The notes under the pieces are model-generated. The model made no database searches, had not been told where the DNA came from, and saw only the letters and a list, made by a program, of their open reading frames with translations. DNA of 42,860 nt, taken from positions 1 to 42,860 of the forward strand of contig NZ_PVWK01000111.1 in the NCBI RefSeq assembly GCF_003003795.1, written 5' to 3'. The first letter of the stretch is position 1, and each line of letters begins with the position of its first letter. This document shows, piece by piece, positions 1 through 8,731 of the stretch. This stretch comes from Stenomitos frigidus ULC18. Its GTDB lineage: Bacteria; Cyanobacteriota; Cyanobacteriia; Leptolyngbyales; Leptolyngbyaceae. Position numbers and translations under genes: made by a program.

Positions 1-163
1 AACGCTTGTGCCTTACTTTTTGCAAGAACATAAGAATATTCTAGAAGCTTGGGTAAATTCTTTGCCAGAAATCTCCTTAGCGGTCCTAAATCATTCGTGA
101 AATGGAGGAGCTTTCGAGCCAAAACCGAACCAGTGCCATGAGATTTTTGTTACCGCTCCAGCG

Positions 164-1099
164 CTAAACCTTAGAAAGCTGCTTCTCTCGCTCATCGTAG
201 TTTTTCCGACAATGGCCACTCAAATTCTCAAATTCAGGCCAAGCCGTAAATTTACCGCCCTGATGTTTAGCAACCCAACACCTAAACTGATTATTGTCGA
301 AAATTGCTCTATACAATGTTTCGCATATGGTTGCAGCTCTAATCCTTTCGTCAATTTCCTGCTGTTGAAGTATCGATTGTTCATCTAATTCCGCCATGCA
401 AATGACCCAGTTAAAGCAATAAAGTGAAGGAAGAGGAGATATGGGATGTTTCCCTCGCCATAATTTGATTGCGGTATCAAGATTATCTCTTGCTCCTTTC
501 CAATCAGGCGTTTCCTGGTCTTTAAGGGCATAACCAAGCTGAGCATAGAATTGGCACCTATTTTTCCCATATTCACTTTCAGTTAATGCCCGAAACACAG
601 GAATTGTTCTCTCAATGATGCCCTTTTTGTGCTGACCATTTCGACGAGCGTCTTTAGCCATCTTATAAATGGTTTCAATCGTTGAAGAAGAAGCTAACGC
701 TATCTTGTCTCTTAATTCTTGCTTAATGCCTGAAGGTGGAGTTTCACTCAGTTGAAGGTCAACCAGTTTTTTTGCTTCAGCATCAGCTTTATCTTTCTCA
801 TCTACCTTTACAGAGACCTCTTTTTCAATTTTTTCCTTAAGTTCTGCCTCAAATGAAGTAGCTGTGACCTTTACCGAAGAAAGTCTCTCCATAGTCTCTT
901 TCAGGCTGATGTCTGAATTAACGACCAATACAATTAGCAAAACGCCTATATCAACTGGTTCAAGCTTTCTTTTTTCTCCTAAGGCTCCTGATGGAATAGC
1001 AATTAGATACAGAAACCCTAAGATAACGAAGAGGCGCTTCATCCAAACTGCAGGTATATCTGTCTTTCTCTCAGTTATGCTCTTGTTAAACATGTTCAT
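164..1099 (-). CDS. Membrane-anchored hypothetical protein
   Basis: I do not recognise this 311-residue protein. Two hydrophobic stretches near the N terminus (about residues 22-40 and 51-61) look like a membrane hairpin or anchor. A highly charged, probably coiled-coil stretch rich in Lys and Glu follows (about 75-115), then an all-helical C-terminal half with several Trp and Cys residues. I chose the ATG at 1099 because AGGAA lies just upstream of it; the frame stays open to a TTG at 1255, but nothing supports that start. The gene sits on the far side of the integrase from the phage genes and points away from it, so it may be chromosomal or outermost cargo. The function is unknown. Confidence 0.6.
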   Translation of the reverse strand: MNMFNKSITERKTDIPAVWMKRLFVILGFLYLIAIPSGALGEKRKLEPVDIGVLLIVLVVNSDISLKETMERLSSVKVTATSFEAELKEKIEKEVSVKVDEKDKADAEAKKLVDLQLSETPPSGIKQELRDKIALASSSTIETIYKMAKDARRNGQHKKGIIERTIPVFRALTESEYGKNRCQFYAQLGYALKDQETPDWKGARDNLDTAIKLWRGKHPISPLPSLYCFNWVICMAELDEQSILQQQEIDERIRAATICETLYRAIFDNNQFRCWVAKHQGGKFTAWPEFENLSGHCRKNYDEREKQLSKV

Positions 1100-1454
1100 T
1101 TCCTGGATATTGATGACGTTTAATTCATTTCGCTGAAAGAAGATCCGTGCTTTCAGCAGAGCACTCCGGAATGCCAAGTCAAAAGTACCCAAGAGGGTAC
1201 CTCTTTGGGCATCATTAACATCAAATGAGATGGCTTCCTCCGCCCCTATAAGCAATGAAAACCCTCACCCATTCTTGGTGGGTTAAAGGCAGGGCAAGCG
1301 AGATGACATTCAGTAACTCAAAGCGGGATATGTGAAGGATTGGCCTTGACCGATCGACGGGAAAAGGCTACAGGAACGTCAGATCTGAGAAATGGGCATT
1401 CTGAGGGCAGCGCCAGAAACCTGAGGCGATACCACGATCGCCAGCCTCAGACCC

Positions 1455-2423
1455 ATGAACGCCGCACTCACCAATGCGCCGCCACACCCTAACCTTTTTG
1501 TCCTCCCTGAGCGCGACTTACTCACCGAACTGCTCAAAGACAAGCGTAGTCCCAATACCCGACGCGCCTATCAGCGTGACCTCAAAGAGTTCTTCGCCAC
1601 GATCAGCAACGGTTTAGAGCCATCCCCCCAACTGGTAGGTGAGTTTTTACAACTGGAGCGAGCCACCGCGATCGCCCTGGTCCTCAACTTCAAAGCTCAG
1701 CAGATTGAAAAGCGCTTGAGCGAGGCCACCGTGAATCGTCGGCTGGCCGCCATCAAAAGCCTCGTGAGCTATGCCCAGAAGGTCGGTAAGTGCCTCTGGT
1801 AGCTGGAAGCAATCACGGGCGAGCGAGTAAAGTCCTATCGCGATACCACCGGTATTGATAAAGATGCCTATCGATTGGTATTGGCAACCTGCAACCGATC
1901 GACCCTTAAGGGAGCACGCGACTACGCCATTTTGCGTCTGTTCTGGGATAACGCACTGCGACGTGGTGAGCTGGCAAGCTGCAACTGCTCCGATCTCAAC
2001 GTTGAGGCGCAAACACTCACGATTCTGGGCAAAGGACGAGGCACTCAGAAAGAGGCTGTGAGCTTGAGCGAGTCAACCGTTAGCGCCCTGCTCGCATGGC
2101 TGGCAATGCACCATAATGTGACACCAAACGCGCCCCTCTTCACAGCCGTAGATCACGCTCAATTTGGGCATCGGCTGACCGGCAGCGCTTTCTACAATGT
2201 GGTGAAAGATGCTGCCGCAAAGGCTGGCGTGTCCAAGCGCTTGAGCCCTCACCGTTGCCGCCACAGCTCAATTACGGCGGCGCTGGATGCCACCAACGGC
2301 AATGTCCGCGAGGTCAAAAAGCTGTCAAGACACGCTCGCACCGACACTTTGCTGCTTTACGACGATAACCGTCTGAATGCCCAGCAGAAAGTCACAGATC
2401 TGCTATCGGGATTGATGGATTGA
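1455..2423 (+). pseudogene. Tyrosine recombinase/integrase interrupted by one in-frame TAG
   Basis: The reading frame encodes a XerC/XerD-type site-specific recombinase of about 322 codons, with one TAG at 1800-1802. The first part (1455-1799) holds the N-terminal SAM-like core-binding domain, including SPNTRRAYQRDL. The second part (1803-2423) is the catalytic domain with all the expected residues: Arg in ALRRGEL, Lys in GKGRG, His-x-x-Arg in HRCRHSS, His in SRHA and the nucleophile Tyr in LLYDDNR. The frame is otherwise intact on both sides, so this is a single nonsense change in a recent integrase rather than old decay. It is probably the integrase of the element to its right. As written, it would make a 115-residue fragment. 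Readthrough, or restart at an internal start such as GTG 1875, cannot be excluded. Confidence 0.85.
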
Positions 2424-2731
2424 CCGATGGAGGGGCGGAGCGATCGGCGACGTCATATGGCCAAACTTATATGCTCATGTGCTGTTAGTAATTTCTGCGT
2501 CATCACCAAGCTTTCCATCCGGCCAAACCGATTGTTAGGCAGCACAAATGGTAGCGAGACAGCCCATCTCTATTGCGCGGTGAACCGCTAGAAAAGGGGC
2601 GCTCTTCAATGCAGTGACCTGGTGTGTCGCAGCTTAGGGCGGTACTCGGCGATTTTCGGTAATACCCCAGTGGGTCTTTCCTCACGAGTCGGCTAAGCTA
2701 TACGTCCAGTTTCTACATTAAGGCTCACGGT
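2424..2731. other. Intergenic stretch, nothing recognised
   Basis: This lies between the integrase and the zinc-ribbon pseudogene. I see no convincing coding frame, RNA gene or terminator. An attachment site would be expected near the integrase, but none can be identified without the empty site. Confidence 0.4.
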
Positions 2732-3013
2732 ATGAGTTCCGAATTGAAGTGTCTAAGGTGCTCAAGTGAAATGGAGCTCGGATCGTTGTCGCACAGGGAG
2801 CAGTTGTATCCAATCGTATGGTCGATGCGATAAGCTCAGGAACCATCTACTAAATTCGGAATACTTTCAAGGGAAGAAGCTGCTCGCAGAGAAGCCGAAA
2901 GAGCGGAAGTGCTGCAGCGACTTACCTACGTAGACGCATATCGTTGCCCGAATTGTGGGTATGTCGAACTCTCTGCGACTCGGAAAGTTAGCACAGACAA
3001 CAAGCACCCTTAG
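2732..3013 (+). pseudogene. Small zinc-ribbon protein interrupted by one in-frame TAA
   Basis: The frame from the ATG at 2732 reads MSSELKCLRCSSEMELG, reaches TAA at 2831-2833, and continues in the same frame to YRCPNCGYVELS before a TAG at 3011-3013. The paired CxxC knuckles at the two ends (CLRC and CPNC) are the layout of short one-domain zinc ribbons, in which an N-terminal and a C-terminal CxxC together bind one zinc. The charged segment between them (REEAARREAERAEV) looks helical. Restored, the protein would be about 93 residues. The single nonsense codon in an otherwise open frame matches the fate of the neighbouring integrase. I infer recent inactivation. No function is known. Confidence 0.6.
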
Positions 3014-3430
3014 AGGCTCGGCGGTGTGATACCTAACAATCCCGCTGCACACCGGCCGAGCAAAAGTGGTGAGGAAACCAAAAAGTTTCTGCAGCGGGTG
3101 AGCGGGGTCGTTTGTCTGCTAGAGCTTCCATCCCCAGATACCACTAGGTCTATTAAATTGCCTCCTAGCATGACTTTCTAATTTATTGAGTCGATCGTTT
3201 CAGCTATCGCTAAGCTATCCCAAACGGCAGGCGCTGCTCAGCTGTTTCACGAGTTTACGTAGTTCGCTTGCACTCCCTCATATGCTGGAATACAAAGTCT
3301 TCAAAGTGTAGGCGTTATGTAATTCAGCCGCCTAATCGCTCTTTGCTAAATCCCTGTGCAACAGGGGGGGGGGTGTCTCAGGTGCCTGCAAAGCCACAAT
3401 CCATCCGTGACCTTCGCGCCCCTCCTCGCT
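3014..3430. other. Intergenic stretch with a G10 tract
   Basis: No gene is recognised here. A run of ten G residues lies at 3364-3373, a likely slippage site or sequencing trouble spot. The stretch lies downstream of the minus-strand connector genes that end at 3431. Confidence 0.4.
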
Positions 3431-3895
3431 CTACAGATGTCCACCCACCATATTCCGCGCGATCGCCAGCTGGAAGACGACCGGACAGATAATATCCCCG
3501 ACATACAGCTCGCCGCCATTCGTCTGATGATTCACGGGCGGGCGAATGGTAGGGGTAATCTGAGCGGTGTAGGTAAAGTCTTTCAACACCCGACGTCGAT
3601 CGACCCGCTTCTTAATTTGCGGCAAGAAATCATCAAGCGCCGCGAGTAGCAGCACCTGTCCTTGCGAGCAGTCGTAATAGCTGCCAGCACTATTCACGAC
3701 CCAGCAGGTACCCGCGATCGTCGTGTCTTCGTAATCAGGATTAGGCGTGGTCCAGCGGTTTACATGAAACATGCCGAACTGCAAACCGGGCTTCTGTGGC
3801 GTCTGCTGAAAGGGACTGCCCAACTGCAGCGCTTCAACGAGGAGACGCGAGTAGTCATCCAGAATAGCGGCGATAGCCGGTCCAACCGTGCTCAT
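3431..3895 (-). CDS. Phage-type hypothetical protein, last gene of minus-strand cluster
   Basis: This 154-residue protein starts at an ATG that overlaps the stop of the preceding gene as ATGA, so the two are probably translationally coupled. The frame is open further upstream, but the ATGA overlap decides the start. No family is recognised. The sequence is mixed alpha/beta with no membrane segment. An N-terminal helix (AAILDDYSRLLVEALQ) is followed by a beta-rich C-terminal half. Its position two genes downstream of an HK97 gp10-like protein suggests a tail-terminator or head-tail completion protein, but that is inferred from context only. Confidence 0.6.
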   Translation of the reverse strand: MSTVGPAIAAILDDYSRLLVEALQLGSPFQQTPQKPGLQFGMFHVNRWTTPNPDYEDTTIAGTCWVVNSAGSYYDCSQGQVLLLAALDDFLPQIKKRVDRRRVLKDFTYTAQITPTIRPPVNHQTNGGELYVGDIICPVVFQLAIARNMVGGHL

Positions 3896-4281
3896 AGGTA
3901 GGTTTTCACCTCGCTGACGGTTTTGAGGTCGATCACGGCAACTGTGTCTGCTGTCTGCCCGATCTGCCGTTCTGTCAGACACGCTTGCAGAGCAGTTCCA
4001 TCGTTTTGGCGGATGAAGTACTGCCCAGGCTGACTGGTGATGGTCTGCCACTGCAGCCGATTGACTGTCAGGCTGTGGCGCTCCACTTGAGGACCACTGC
4101 CCGACCCATCACGCCACTGGTCCGGTCCCCATCCTTTGTAGTTGTGGCTGAACACTTCAATCTCCTGCAGCGGAGCATCGCCGACCTGATAGTAGAGCCG
4201 GATTTTGAGCAAGCCCAGGCGACGATCGACGGCAGCAACTCGCGCATCGGCCACCACAATCCGGGCGTTTAAGTCTGGCAT
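3892..4281 (-). CDS. Phage-type hypothetical protein, middle of minus-strand cluster
   Basis: This 129-residue protein starts at the ATG at 4281 (MPDLNARIVVADARV). An upstream TTG is in frame, but that extension would run through a terminator-like hairpin, so the ATG is preferred. The sequence is rich in beta strands and includes a Trp-rich loop (YKGWGPDQW). Its stop overlaps the next start as ATGA. I do not recognise the family. The context, between a gp10-like connector and another small protein, suggests a head-tail connector or minor tail protein. No ribosome binding site is evident: the T tract of the hairpin lies directly before the start. Confidence 0.6.
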   Translation of the reverse strand: MPDLNARIVVADARVAAVDRRLGLLKIRLYYQVGDAPLQEIEVFSHNYKGWGPDQWRDGSGSGPQVERHSLTVNRLQWQTITSQPGQYFIRQNDGTALQACLTERQIGQTADTVAVIDLKTVSEVKTYL

Positions 4282-4284
4282 CAC

Positions 4285-4312
4285 CGAAAAAAGCCGAGCG
4301 ATGAGGCTCGGC
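4285..4312 (-). terminator. Terminator-like hairpin just upstream of the ATG at 4281
   Basis: On the minus strand, GCCGAGC, a six-base loop and GCTCGGC are followed by six T residues. This is a standard intrinsic terminator shape. It lies after the gp10-like gene (which ends at 4358) and ends only a few bases before the next start codon. Transcription of the two downstream genes would therefore depend on readthrough or on a promoter inside the 76-base gap. Confidence 0.8.
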
Positions 4313-4357
4313 AAGATGTATTAAGTGCCTCTATCATTCCCCTTTTAGGAAATCACC

Positions 4358-4789
4358 TCACGCTTCGCGGATTGCCTGATATAGCGCTTGCTCAGTCTCC
4401 GACTTCAGCAGCGCCTCGACTTTCGTGCTATCCACCTGTTGATCAGTTAAGATGCCACCCTTGCCTGCTTGAATGCCTGATTTAGCACTGAAGAGCGTCG
4501 GACCCTGAGCTGCTGCGATCGCCCGGCTGGGAGCCACCTTGTACAACGCTGGCGGTTCGCGGAACGGGTATTGATAGGGTGCATACACGACCGCATTGCT
4601 AATCTGCCCCTGCAAGCGGCTGGCCTGGGCCTGCAAGGTAATGCGGTAAGAGCGACTGAGTAAGCCAGTCTTACAAGGCGTATGCCGCTCCAAATCAGCG
4701 AGGACTACCTTCAATGTGCGGTTAATGCCGTCAGCCGCCCCTTGCTGAATAGCGGCCTGTAGTTTGCGGATCACCGATGAGGCTGGCAT
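4358..4789 (-). CDS. HK97 gp10-like head-tail connector/tail completion protein
   Basis: This 143-residue protein fits the HK97 gp10 family. It has an N-terminal helical region, then HTPCKTGLLSRSY, which matches the family signature of a His-Thr-Pro-x-x-Thr-Gly turn followed by a basic helix, then QISNAVVYAPYQ, the usual beta strand and Tyr-Ala pattern. Such proteins join the neck to the tail in siphophages and myophages. It is the first gene of a minus-strand cluster, which is unusual because this gene normally follows the coat gene on the same strand; here the coat gene is on the other strand about 24 kb away. The cluster has probably been inverted or moved. A terminator-like hairpin follows the gene. 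Confidence 0.7.
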   Translation of the reverse strand: MPASSVIRKLQAAIQQGAADGINRTLKVVLADLERHTPCKTGLLSRSYRITLQAQASRLQGQISNAVVYAPYQYPFREPPALYKVAPSRAIAAAQGPTLFSAKSGIQAGKGGILTDQQVDSTKVEALLKSETEQALYQAIREA

Positions 4790-4836
4790 GGTTGGGAAAT
4801 CAGGAGTTTCACCTATTCTGCCCCTTCCCGCAAACA

Positions 4837-4903
4837 GGGCACTCTAAGACAGGACTGCCCACGCCTGAGCTGGGAAGCGATCGCAACCGCCCGCTCTCCG
4901 TTC
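4837..4903 (+). promoter_or_regulatory. Repeated structured leader, copy A (before the small terminase)
   Basis: Segment 1 is GGGCA (4837-4841). Segment 2 is TGCCCA (4856-4861). Segment 3 is TGGGAAGCG (4871-4879). Segment 4 is CGCTCTCC (4892-4899), four bases before the GTG at 4904. Segments 1 and 2 pair, as do 2 and 3 (CCCA with TGGG) and 3 and 4. In 3:4 seven of eight positions pair, including one G-T. Compared with the other copies, two base pairs in 3:4 have changed on both sides. Confidence 0.7.
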
Positions 4904-5593
4904 GTGGATACACAGCCCGTTTGGTCACTACAGCCAGGTGAACCTGAAAAGTGGTTCGCTCGGTTTGAACGCTATCGACTTCAGGGCGAAGGGCGATCGC
5001 TAGAGGCTGTCTACCGCAGCGAAATCGCAGCAGACCGCAACCGATCGCAGCGATCGCAGCGCCCCAGCTCGCAATGGTACGTGATTTCTAAACAGTGGCG
5101 TTGGCTGGAACGGGCAACGGCATGGGATCTCGCAGAATCGAAGCAAGATGAGTCGCTGCTGCGATCGGCGCGGGTAGAGTTGGTGCAGCGCCAGGTCGCG
5201 AGCGAGAACGAATGGCTCACTCGACAGCAACGACTGCGCGAGCAGGCCCAAATTGCTTTTGAAGATTACCTGTTTGGGCGTGTCACTGAAGTTCGCCAGA
5301 TGGAAAAGCAGAAAGACGCGCTAGGTACTGAAGGCGAGATTCACAAGCTCATAGAAGAATCCACCGTAACGATCACCAAGCACACACCGCAATGGGCGAT
5401 CGAGCGGGTGCTTGGCAAACATGACCACGAGAAGCATCTCACGGCACTCTACGGACTGACGCAGCAGATTATGCGGCTTGAGGGTGACTCAGACGACTTA
5501 CGGCAAATTAAGGCATTGATTCAAGCGACTTTAGAGGGCCTCTTGCTAGAAGTCGGAGCGGCAGAGATGCGCGCCGTGATGGCTTTGACGTAG
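4904..5593 (+). CDS. Terminase small-subunit-like DNA-packaging protein
   Basis: This 229-residue protein starts with GTG. Its N-terminal third has WYVISKQWRWLERATAWD, the pattern Trp-x-x-x-x-x-x-x-Trp-x-x-Arg-Ala-x-x-x-Asp seen in many phage DNA-packaging proteins that act as small terminases and recognise the genome for cutting. The rest is strongly helical and charged, as expected of a DNA-binding oligomer. The start lies directly after repeated leader copy A, and no Shine-Dalgarno sequence is visible. The large terminase is about 10 kb downstream instead of adjacent. The assignment rests on the motif and on the presence of other head genes. It could instead be another helical phage DNA-binding protein. 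Confidence 0.6.
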   Translation: MDTQPVWSLQPGEPEKWFARFERYRLQGEGRSLEAVYRSEIAADRNRSQRSQRPSSQWYVISKQWRWLERATAWDLAESKQDESLLRSARVELVQRQVASENEWLTRQQRLREQAQIAFEDYLFGRVTEVRQMEKQKDALGTEGEIHKLIEESTVTITKHTPQWAIERVLGKHDHEKHLTALYGLTQQIMRLEGDSDDLRQIKALIQATLEGLLLEVGAAEMRAVMALT

Positions 5594-5634
5594 TGTGTCT
5601 AACCGAGCATCGCTGGCAGACAGCCGCAAAGGGG

Positions 5635-7239
5635 TTAAGGCTGAGCGGTTGTGATGGGGTTCCTAGTAGGTAGCTTAAAGTAGAACTTAAAGGCTGGCCA
5701 ACTTTCCGCCAAGGGTCGCTTAATGCCCTTGCAAAGGTAAAGCGGTAACGTACTTTTGAGTCCAACAACTTTTTCGTGAGTCACGATCGCGATGGGCTCA
5801 ACCCGTTCAAAGGTTTGACGGAGAAAGGTAAGATTACCACCCAGGCTGAGGACTACCTTGCCGGAATAGTCCCGTGGACCCCAAAAGTAGTAGCCTGTGT
5901 GGCCACTAATTGCCTTCGGCAAGTGATAAGCAGGTCCGAAAAAGTCGATCGCGCCAGCATTGTCATAACTCCATGCCAAAAGGGCGCAATCAGCCCGATC
6001 GCTAGGTGAAAGCTGCTGATAAACCTGGGCAACCTGAGCTACAGTGTCTTCCCAGCCCAGCATTAAGCGGAAATGCCAAGGGGCTTGGGCCGCGTTTTCC
6101 TGATCAAATTTAGAGAGGGTGGGTGGTCGGTAGACGGCATTAGAGTATTGGATCAAGGCATTGAGCGGGAGGATGGGCAGTCCGATCGGCAACAGCACAA
6201 GACCACTCATGAGTAAGGCAAGCAGCGTGATGTATTTCCAGGTAGGGAACTGCTGCAACTTTGGTTCGAGGAAGACGGCTCCTGCCGCAAGCAGCATGGG
6301 ATAGATGGGCAGTAAATAGTAGAAGCGCCCTTCAAAGAAAAGGAACCAACCCAAAATAATGATGTAGGACCAGCCCAGCGCGCGATAGGGCTTGCCATCA
6401 CGGGTGAACAGATAGTAATAGAGACCAGAGGCCCAAACGGGAACAGCAGCAGGGTTGGTCAGAATGATTTGTTGCAGGATTAAGTCGAGCGCGGATGGCA
6501 GCAGTCCTTTTTTCTCGTAAAGATTCGATTCACGCTGATGTTCGAGAAACGGCCAGTGGTGATTGTTTTGCCACAGAAGGGTAGGGGCACAAAGGCCAAG
6601 CGCCAGGATACTACCGAGGAGCAGCCAGCGATTGAATAGGAGTCTGTGGGCAGGCGTGATTAGGATGCCAAGCAAGAGGCTGAGGATGAAGAAAAAAATA
6701 GAGAACTTGTTCATCAAGCCAATGCCAGCCACTACGCCAGCGATTGCCCACAGAGAAAGGCGTTCGGTTTTGAGTATGCGGAGGGTGAGATAAGCGCACA
6801 AAGCCCAGAGCAGTGGCTCAAAGGCATTCATGGTCAGGACGGTCTGGAGAAACAGGTAGGCGGGTGCCAGGATCACGGCGATCGCTGCGATGGCTTGAGC
6901 AAGGCGACCGCCACCGAGCTCACGGGTAATTAGTCCGGTCAGGATAACGGTGCAGGCTCCAGCGATCGCGGGAAAGAAGCGAATGGCAAAGAGAGAGTCT
7001 CCCAGCAGCCAACGACTGAGGTTAGCGATCGCGGGAGTAAGGGGTGAGCCTTCCGCGAAGCCCCAGTCGAGGTGTTCGCCAGCCGCCATGTAATAGAGTT
7101 CGTCTCCGAAGTAGCCGTATTGATGATTGGTAGCGAAATGAAGTAGGAGCTTGCACAGACCCAAGTAACACAAGATAGCAATGTCGCTGCTAAACCATTG
7201 GCGCTGGACGGCTTTGGGCGTTGAGGGAGCTGCAACCAT
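5635..7239 (-). CDS. GT39/ArnT-type membrane glycosyltransferase
   Basis: This 534-residue integral membrane protein has about ten or more hydrophobic segments. Its first extracytoplasmic loop reads YGYFGDELYYMAAGEHLDWG, followed by a PLTPAIANL segment. An acidic Asp-Glu pair in this loop and the aromatic-rich surroundings are typical of the dolichyl-phosphate-mannose mannosyltransferase/ArnT superfamily (GT39/GT83), which moves a sugar from a polyprenyl-phosphate carrier to a lipid or protein on the outer side of the membrane. The acceptor cannot be told from sequence. The gene is convergent with the small terminase. In a phage-derived region such an enzyme could alter the cell surface, but it may simply be host cargo. 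It is full length and apparently intact. Confidence 0.85.
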   Translation of the reverse strand: MVAAPSTPKAVQRQWFSSDIAILCYLGLCKLLLHFATNHQYGYFGDELYYMAAGEHLDWGFAEGSPLTPAIANLSRWLLGDSLFAIRFFPAIAGACTVILTGLITRELGGGRLAQAIAAIAVILAPAYLFLQTVLTMNAFEPLLWALCAYLTLRILKTERLSLWAIAGVVAGIGLMNKFSIFFFILSLLLGILITPAHRLLFNRWLLLGSILALGLCAPTLLWQNNHHWPFLEHQRESNLYEKKGLLPSALDLILQQIILTNPAAVPVWASGLYYYLFTRDGKPYRALGWSYIIILGWFLFFEGRFYYLLPIYPMLLAAGAVFLEPKLQQFPTWKYITLLALLMSGLVLLPIGLPILPLNALIQYSNAVYRPPTLSKFDQENAAQAPWHFRLMLGWEDTVAQVAQVYQQLSPSDRADCALLAWSYDNAGAIDFFGPAYHLPKAISGHTGYYFWGPRDYSGKVVLSLGGNLTFLRQTFERVEPIAIVTHEKVVGLKSTLPLYLCKGIKRPLAESWPAFKFYFKLPTRNPITTAQP

Positions 7240-7357
7240 AAGATCTCTTCAAACCTAGAAAAATGTGCAGAGTCACCGAACAAACCTCTGACCTGTGCCT
7301 CACCATATCAAGAAATAGTCTTTGACGGAGAGAAAGGTTTCTGCGATCGCTCACATG

Positions 7358-7380
7358 AAAAAGCCCCTCCTCAGAGGGGC
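7358..7380 (-). terminator. Intrinsic terminator for the 7416-7715 gene
   Basis: On the minus strand, GCCCCTC, loop TGAG and GAGGGGC make a perfect seven-pair stem followed by TTTTT. It lies about 35 bases after the stop of the small coiled-coil gene. Confidence 0.9.
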
Positions 7381-7415
7381 ACAGCAGAAAGGAGCAATGA
7401 ATCGAACTGAGCGGT

Positions 7416-7715
7416 CTAGCTTGCTATGGGTATGACTGGCGACGGTGTCGCGTCTGCCGTCGATGTCGCAAGTGGTGTCGTGCTATCGGGAGTGATCGAG
7501 GCTTGTAGCGCCTGGAGTTGGGCAAGCAAAGCTTGAGCTGTTTTATCAGTTTCTGCCTGGTGTTGCTGGGCGTCTGCAAGCGCCTTATGTGTCGCATCGT
7601 CATCAGCCTGTATAGTCGCCAGTTGCTGAGTTAAGGCGGTCAGTTTTGCCGTGTTCGTCGTGATCAAGCCGACTAAAGCCTGCACGATCGCGTAGATTTG
7701 CGCCAAAGGATCCAT
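7416..7715 (-). CDS. Small coiled-coil hypothetical protein
   Basis: This 99-residue protein starts MDPLAQIYAIVQALVGLI. About 70 residues follow with Ala, Leu, Gln and Thr in heptad-like order (LTALTQQLATIQ, ADAQQHQAETD), then a Thr/Pro/Ser-rich tail. It has no membrane segment or signal peptide. A strong terminator follows, which supports it being a real transcription unit. It sits between GT39 and the phage gene at 7899, on the opposite strand to both of its phage neighbours. The function is unknown; small coiled-coil proteins of this kind occur in phages as chaperones or minor structural proteins, but nothing here decides that. Confidence 0.55.
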   Translation of the reverse strand: MDPLAQIYAIVQALVGLITTNTAKLTALTQQLATIQADDDATHKALADAQQHQAETDKTAQALLAQLQALQASITPDSTTPLATSTADATPSPVIPIAS

Positions 7716-7830
7716 AAGCTAAAGCCTCTGCTAAGGGTTTCTTCAGTGTGCCTGTATTTTCAAAATCGAATCTGTCAATATTGCAGCCTAAAATCAAGCC
7801 ATTGTCAAATTCTCGCCGACCGGTCGATCG

Positions 7831-7898
7831 GGGCACTCTAACCACAGGACTGCCCACGCCTGAGCTGGGATGCTTCACGCCTCACCAAGCATCCCCTC
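7831..7898 (+). promoter_or_regulatory. Repeated structured leader, copy B
   Basis: Segment 1 is GGGCA (7831-7835). Segment 2 is TGCCCA (7851-7856). Segment 3 is GGGATGCT (7867-7874). Segment 4 is AGCATCCC (7888-7895), three bases before the GTG at 7899. The 3:4 stem is eight perfect pairs with a 13-base loop. There is no Shine-Dalgarno sequence between segment 4 and the start codon. Confidence 0.75.
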
Positions 7899-8717
7899 GT
7901 GAATCGGAAACAGCTTTTAGACTTACTCGCGAAGAAAAACGCGACCCTACCTGCTGGCAGAAAATTAAACCCCTTCGGCAAATCTGACGCTGCGATCGCC
8001 GCATTTGTTGGTGTGCAGCTCAGCACAGCAGACGCAGCAGCAAATTCTAAACAATCCAAGGCCCACGCCGCTGCCTTCAAAGCCGTCAGGCAGGCAGTCT
8101 CAGAGCTGAAGTCTGAGGGTAAGCCAGTGACCAAGCAAGCGGTCCAAAAAAAGCTCGCTGCGAAGCACGGTAAAAAGCTGGGAGCACTCGTTGCCACTGA
8201 GGGTGCTGTCTATGCAGCTGGCGTTGCAGCTGGTGCCGTTGCCGGTCCCGTTGGGGTGGCTGTTGGGGGCGCTGCCACCCGCGCGGTCATTATTGGGGGC
8301 AGGAAGGTTCAGGTCGAAATGACAAAAATTAAAGCGGAATCCAAGACAGCTCAAGAGTCAATTTCTAATAATGAAGCAACCCGCCGCGCGATCGGCAAGG
8401 TGGCAGGTGAGGGCATCGCGAAAGTGAAGCGGGTAATGAGTACGCTGAAATCAGGCGAATTCTTGACAGAATTGAAGCATGAACTCGGTGGTGACTTTGC
8501 TGCCCCTGTAATTGAAGAAACCGCCCATCATTTCCTTGAACATCACGCTGAGCAACTCATCAGCGCTTCGTTAGGCGGTGGGGCAGCCGCCGTTTCTGGG
8601 GGAATGATTGTAAGTAAGACGGTCAAAGCGATCGATCACGCACTGGCGCATCACAAACCGCTTCAGAAGGCTAGTAAAGCGGTTGCTAGTGCAGTTAGTC
8701 ATTCAATGCACGGGTAG
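7899..8717 (+). CDS. Phage-associated hypothetical protein with a Gly/Ala-rich hydrophobic centre
   Basis: This 272-residue protein starts with GTG, three bases after repeated leader copy B. The first 85 residues are basic and Ala/Lys-rich and look DNA-binding. A long Gly/Ala/Val stretch follows at about 105-135 (AAGVAAGAVAGPVGVAVGG), hydrophobic enough to insert in a membrane. After a helical charged segment there is a second Gly/Ala stretch near residue 230, then a His-rich end. The mix of a basic end and glycine-rich membrane-active segments resembles virion internal or pilot proteins ejected with DNA, but this is inference from composition and from the shared leader. No family is recognised. 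Confidence 0.55.
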   Translation: MNRKQLLDLLAKKNATLPAGRKLNPFGKSDAAIAAFVGVQLSTADAAANSKQSKAHAAAFKAVRQAVSELKSEGKPVTKQAVQKKLAAKHGKKLGALVATEGAVYAAGVAAGAVAGPVGVAVGGAATRAVIIGGRKVQVEMTKIKAESKTAQESISNNEATRRAIGKVAGEGIAKVKRVMSTLKSGEFLTELKHELGGDFAAPVIEETAHHFLEHHAEQLISASLGGGAAAVSGGMIVSKTVKAIDHALAHHKPLQKASKAVASAVSHSMHG

Positions 8718-8731
8718 TCCTAGAGGAACTT

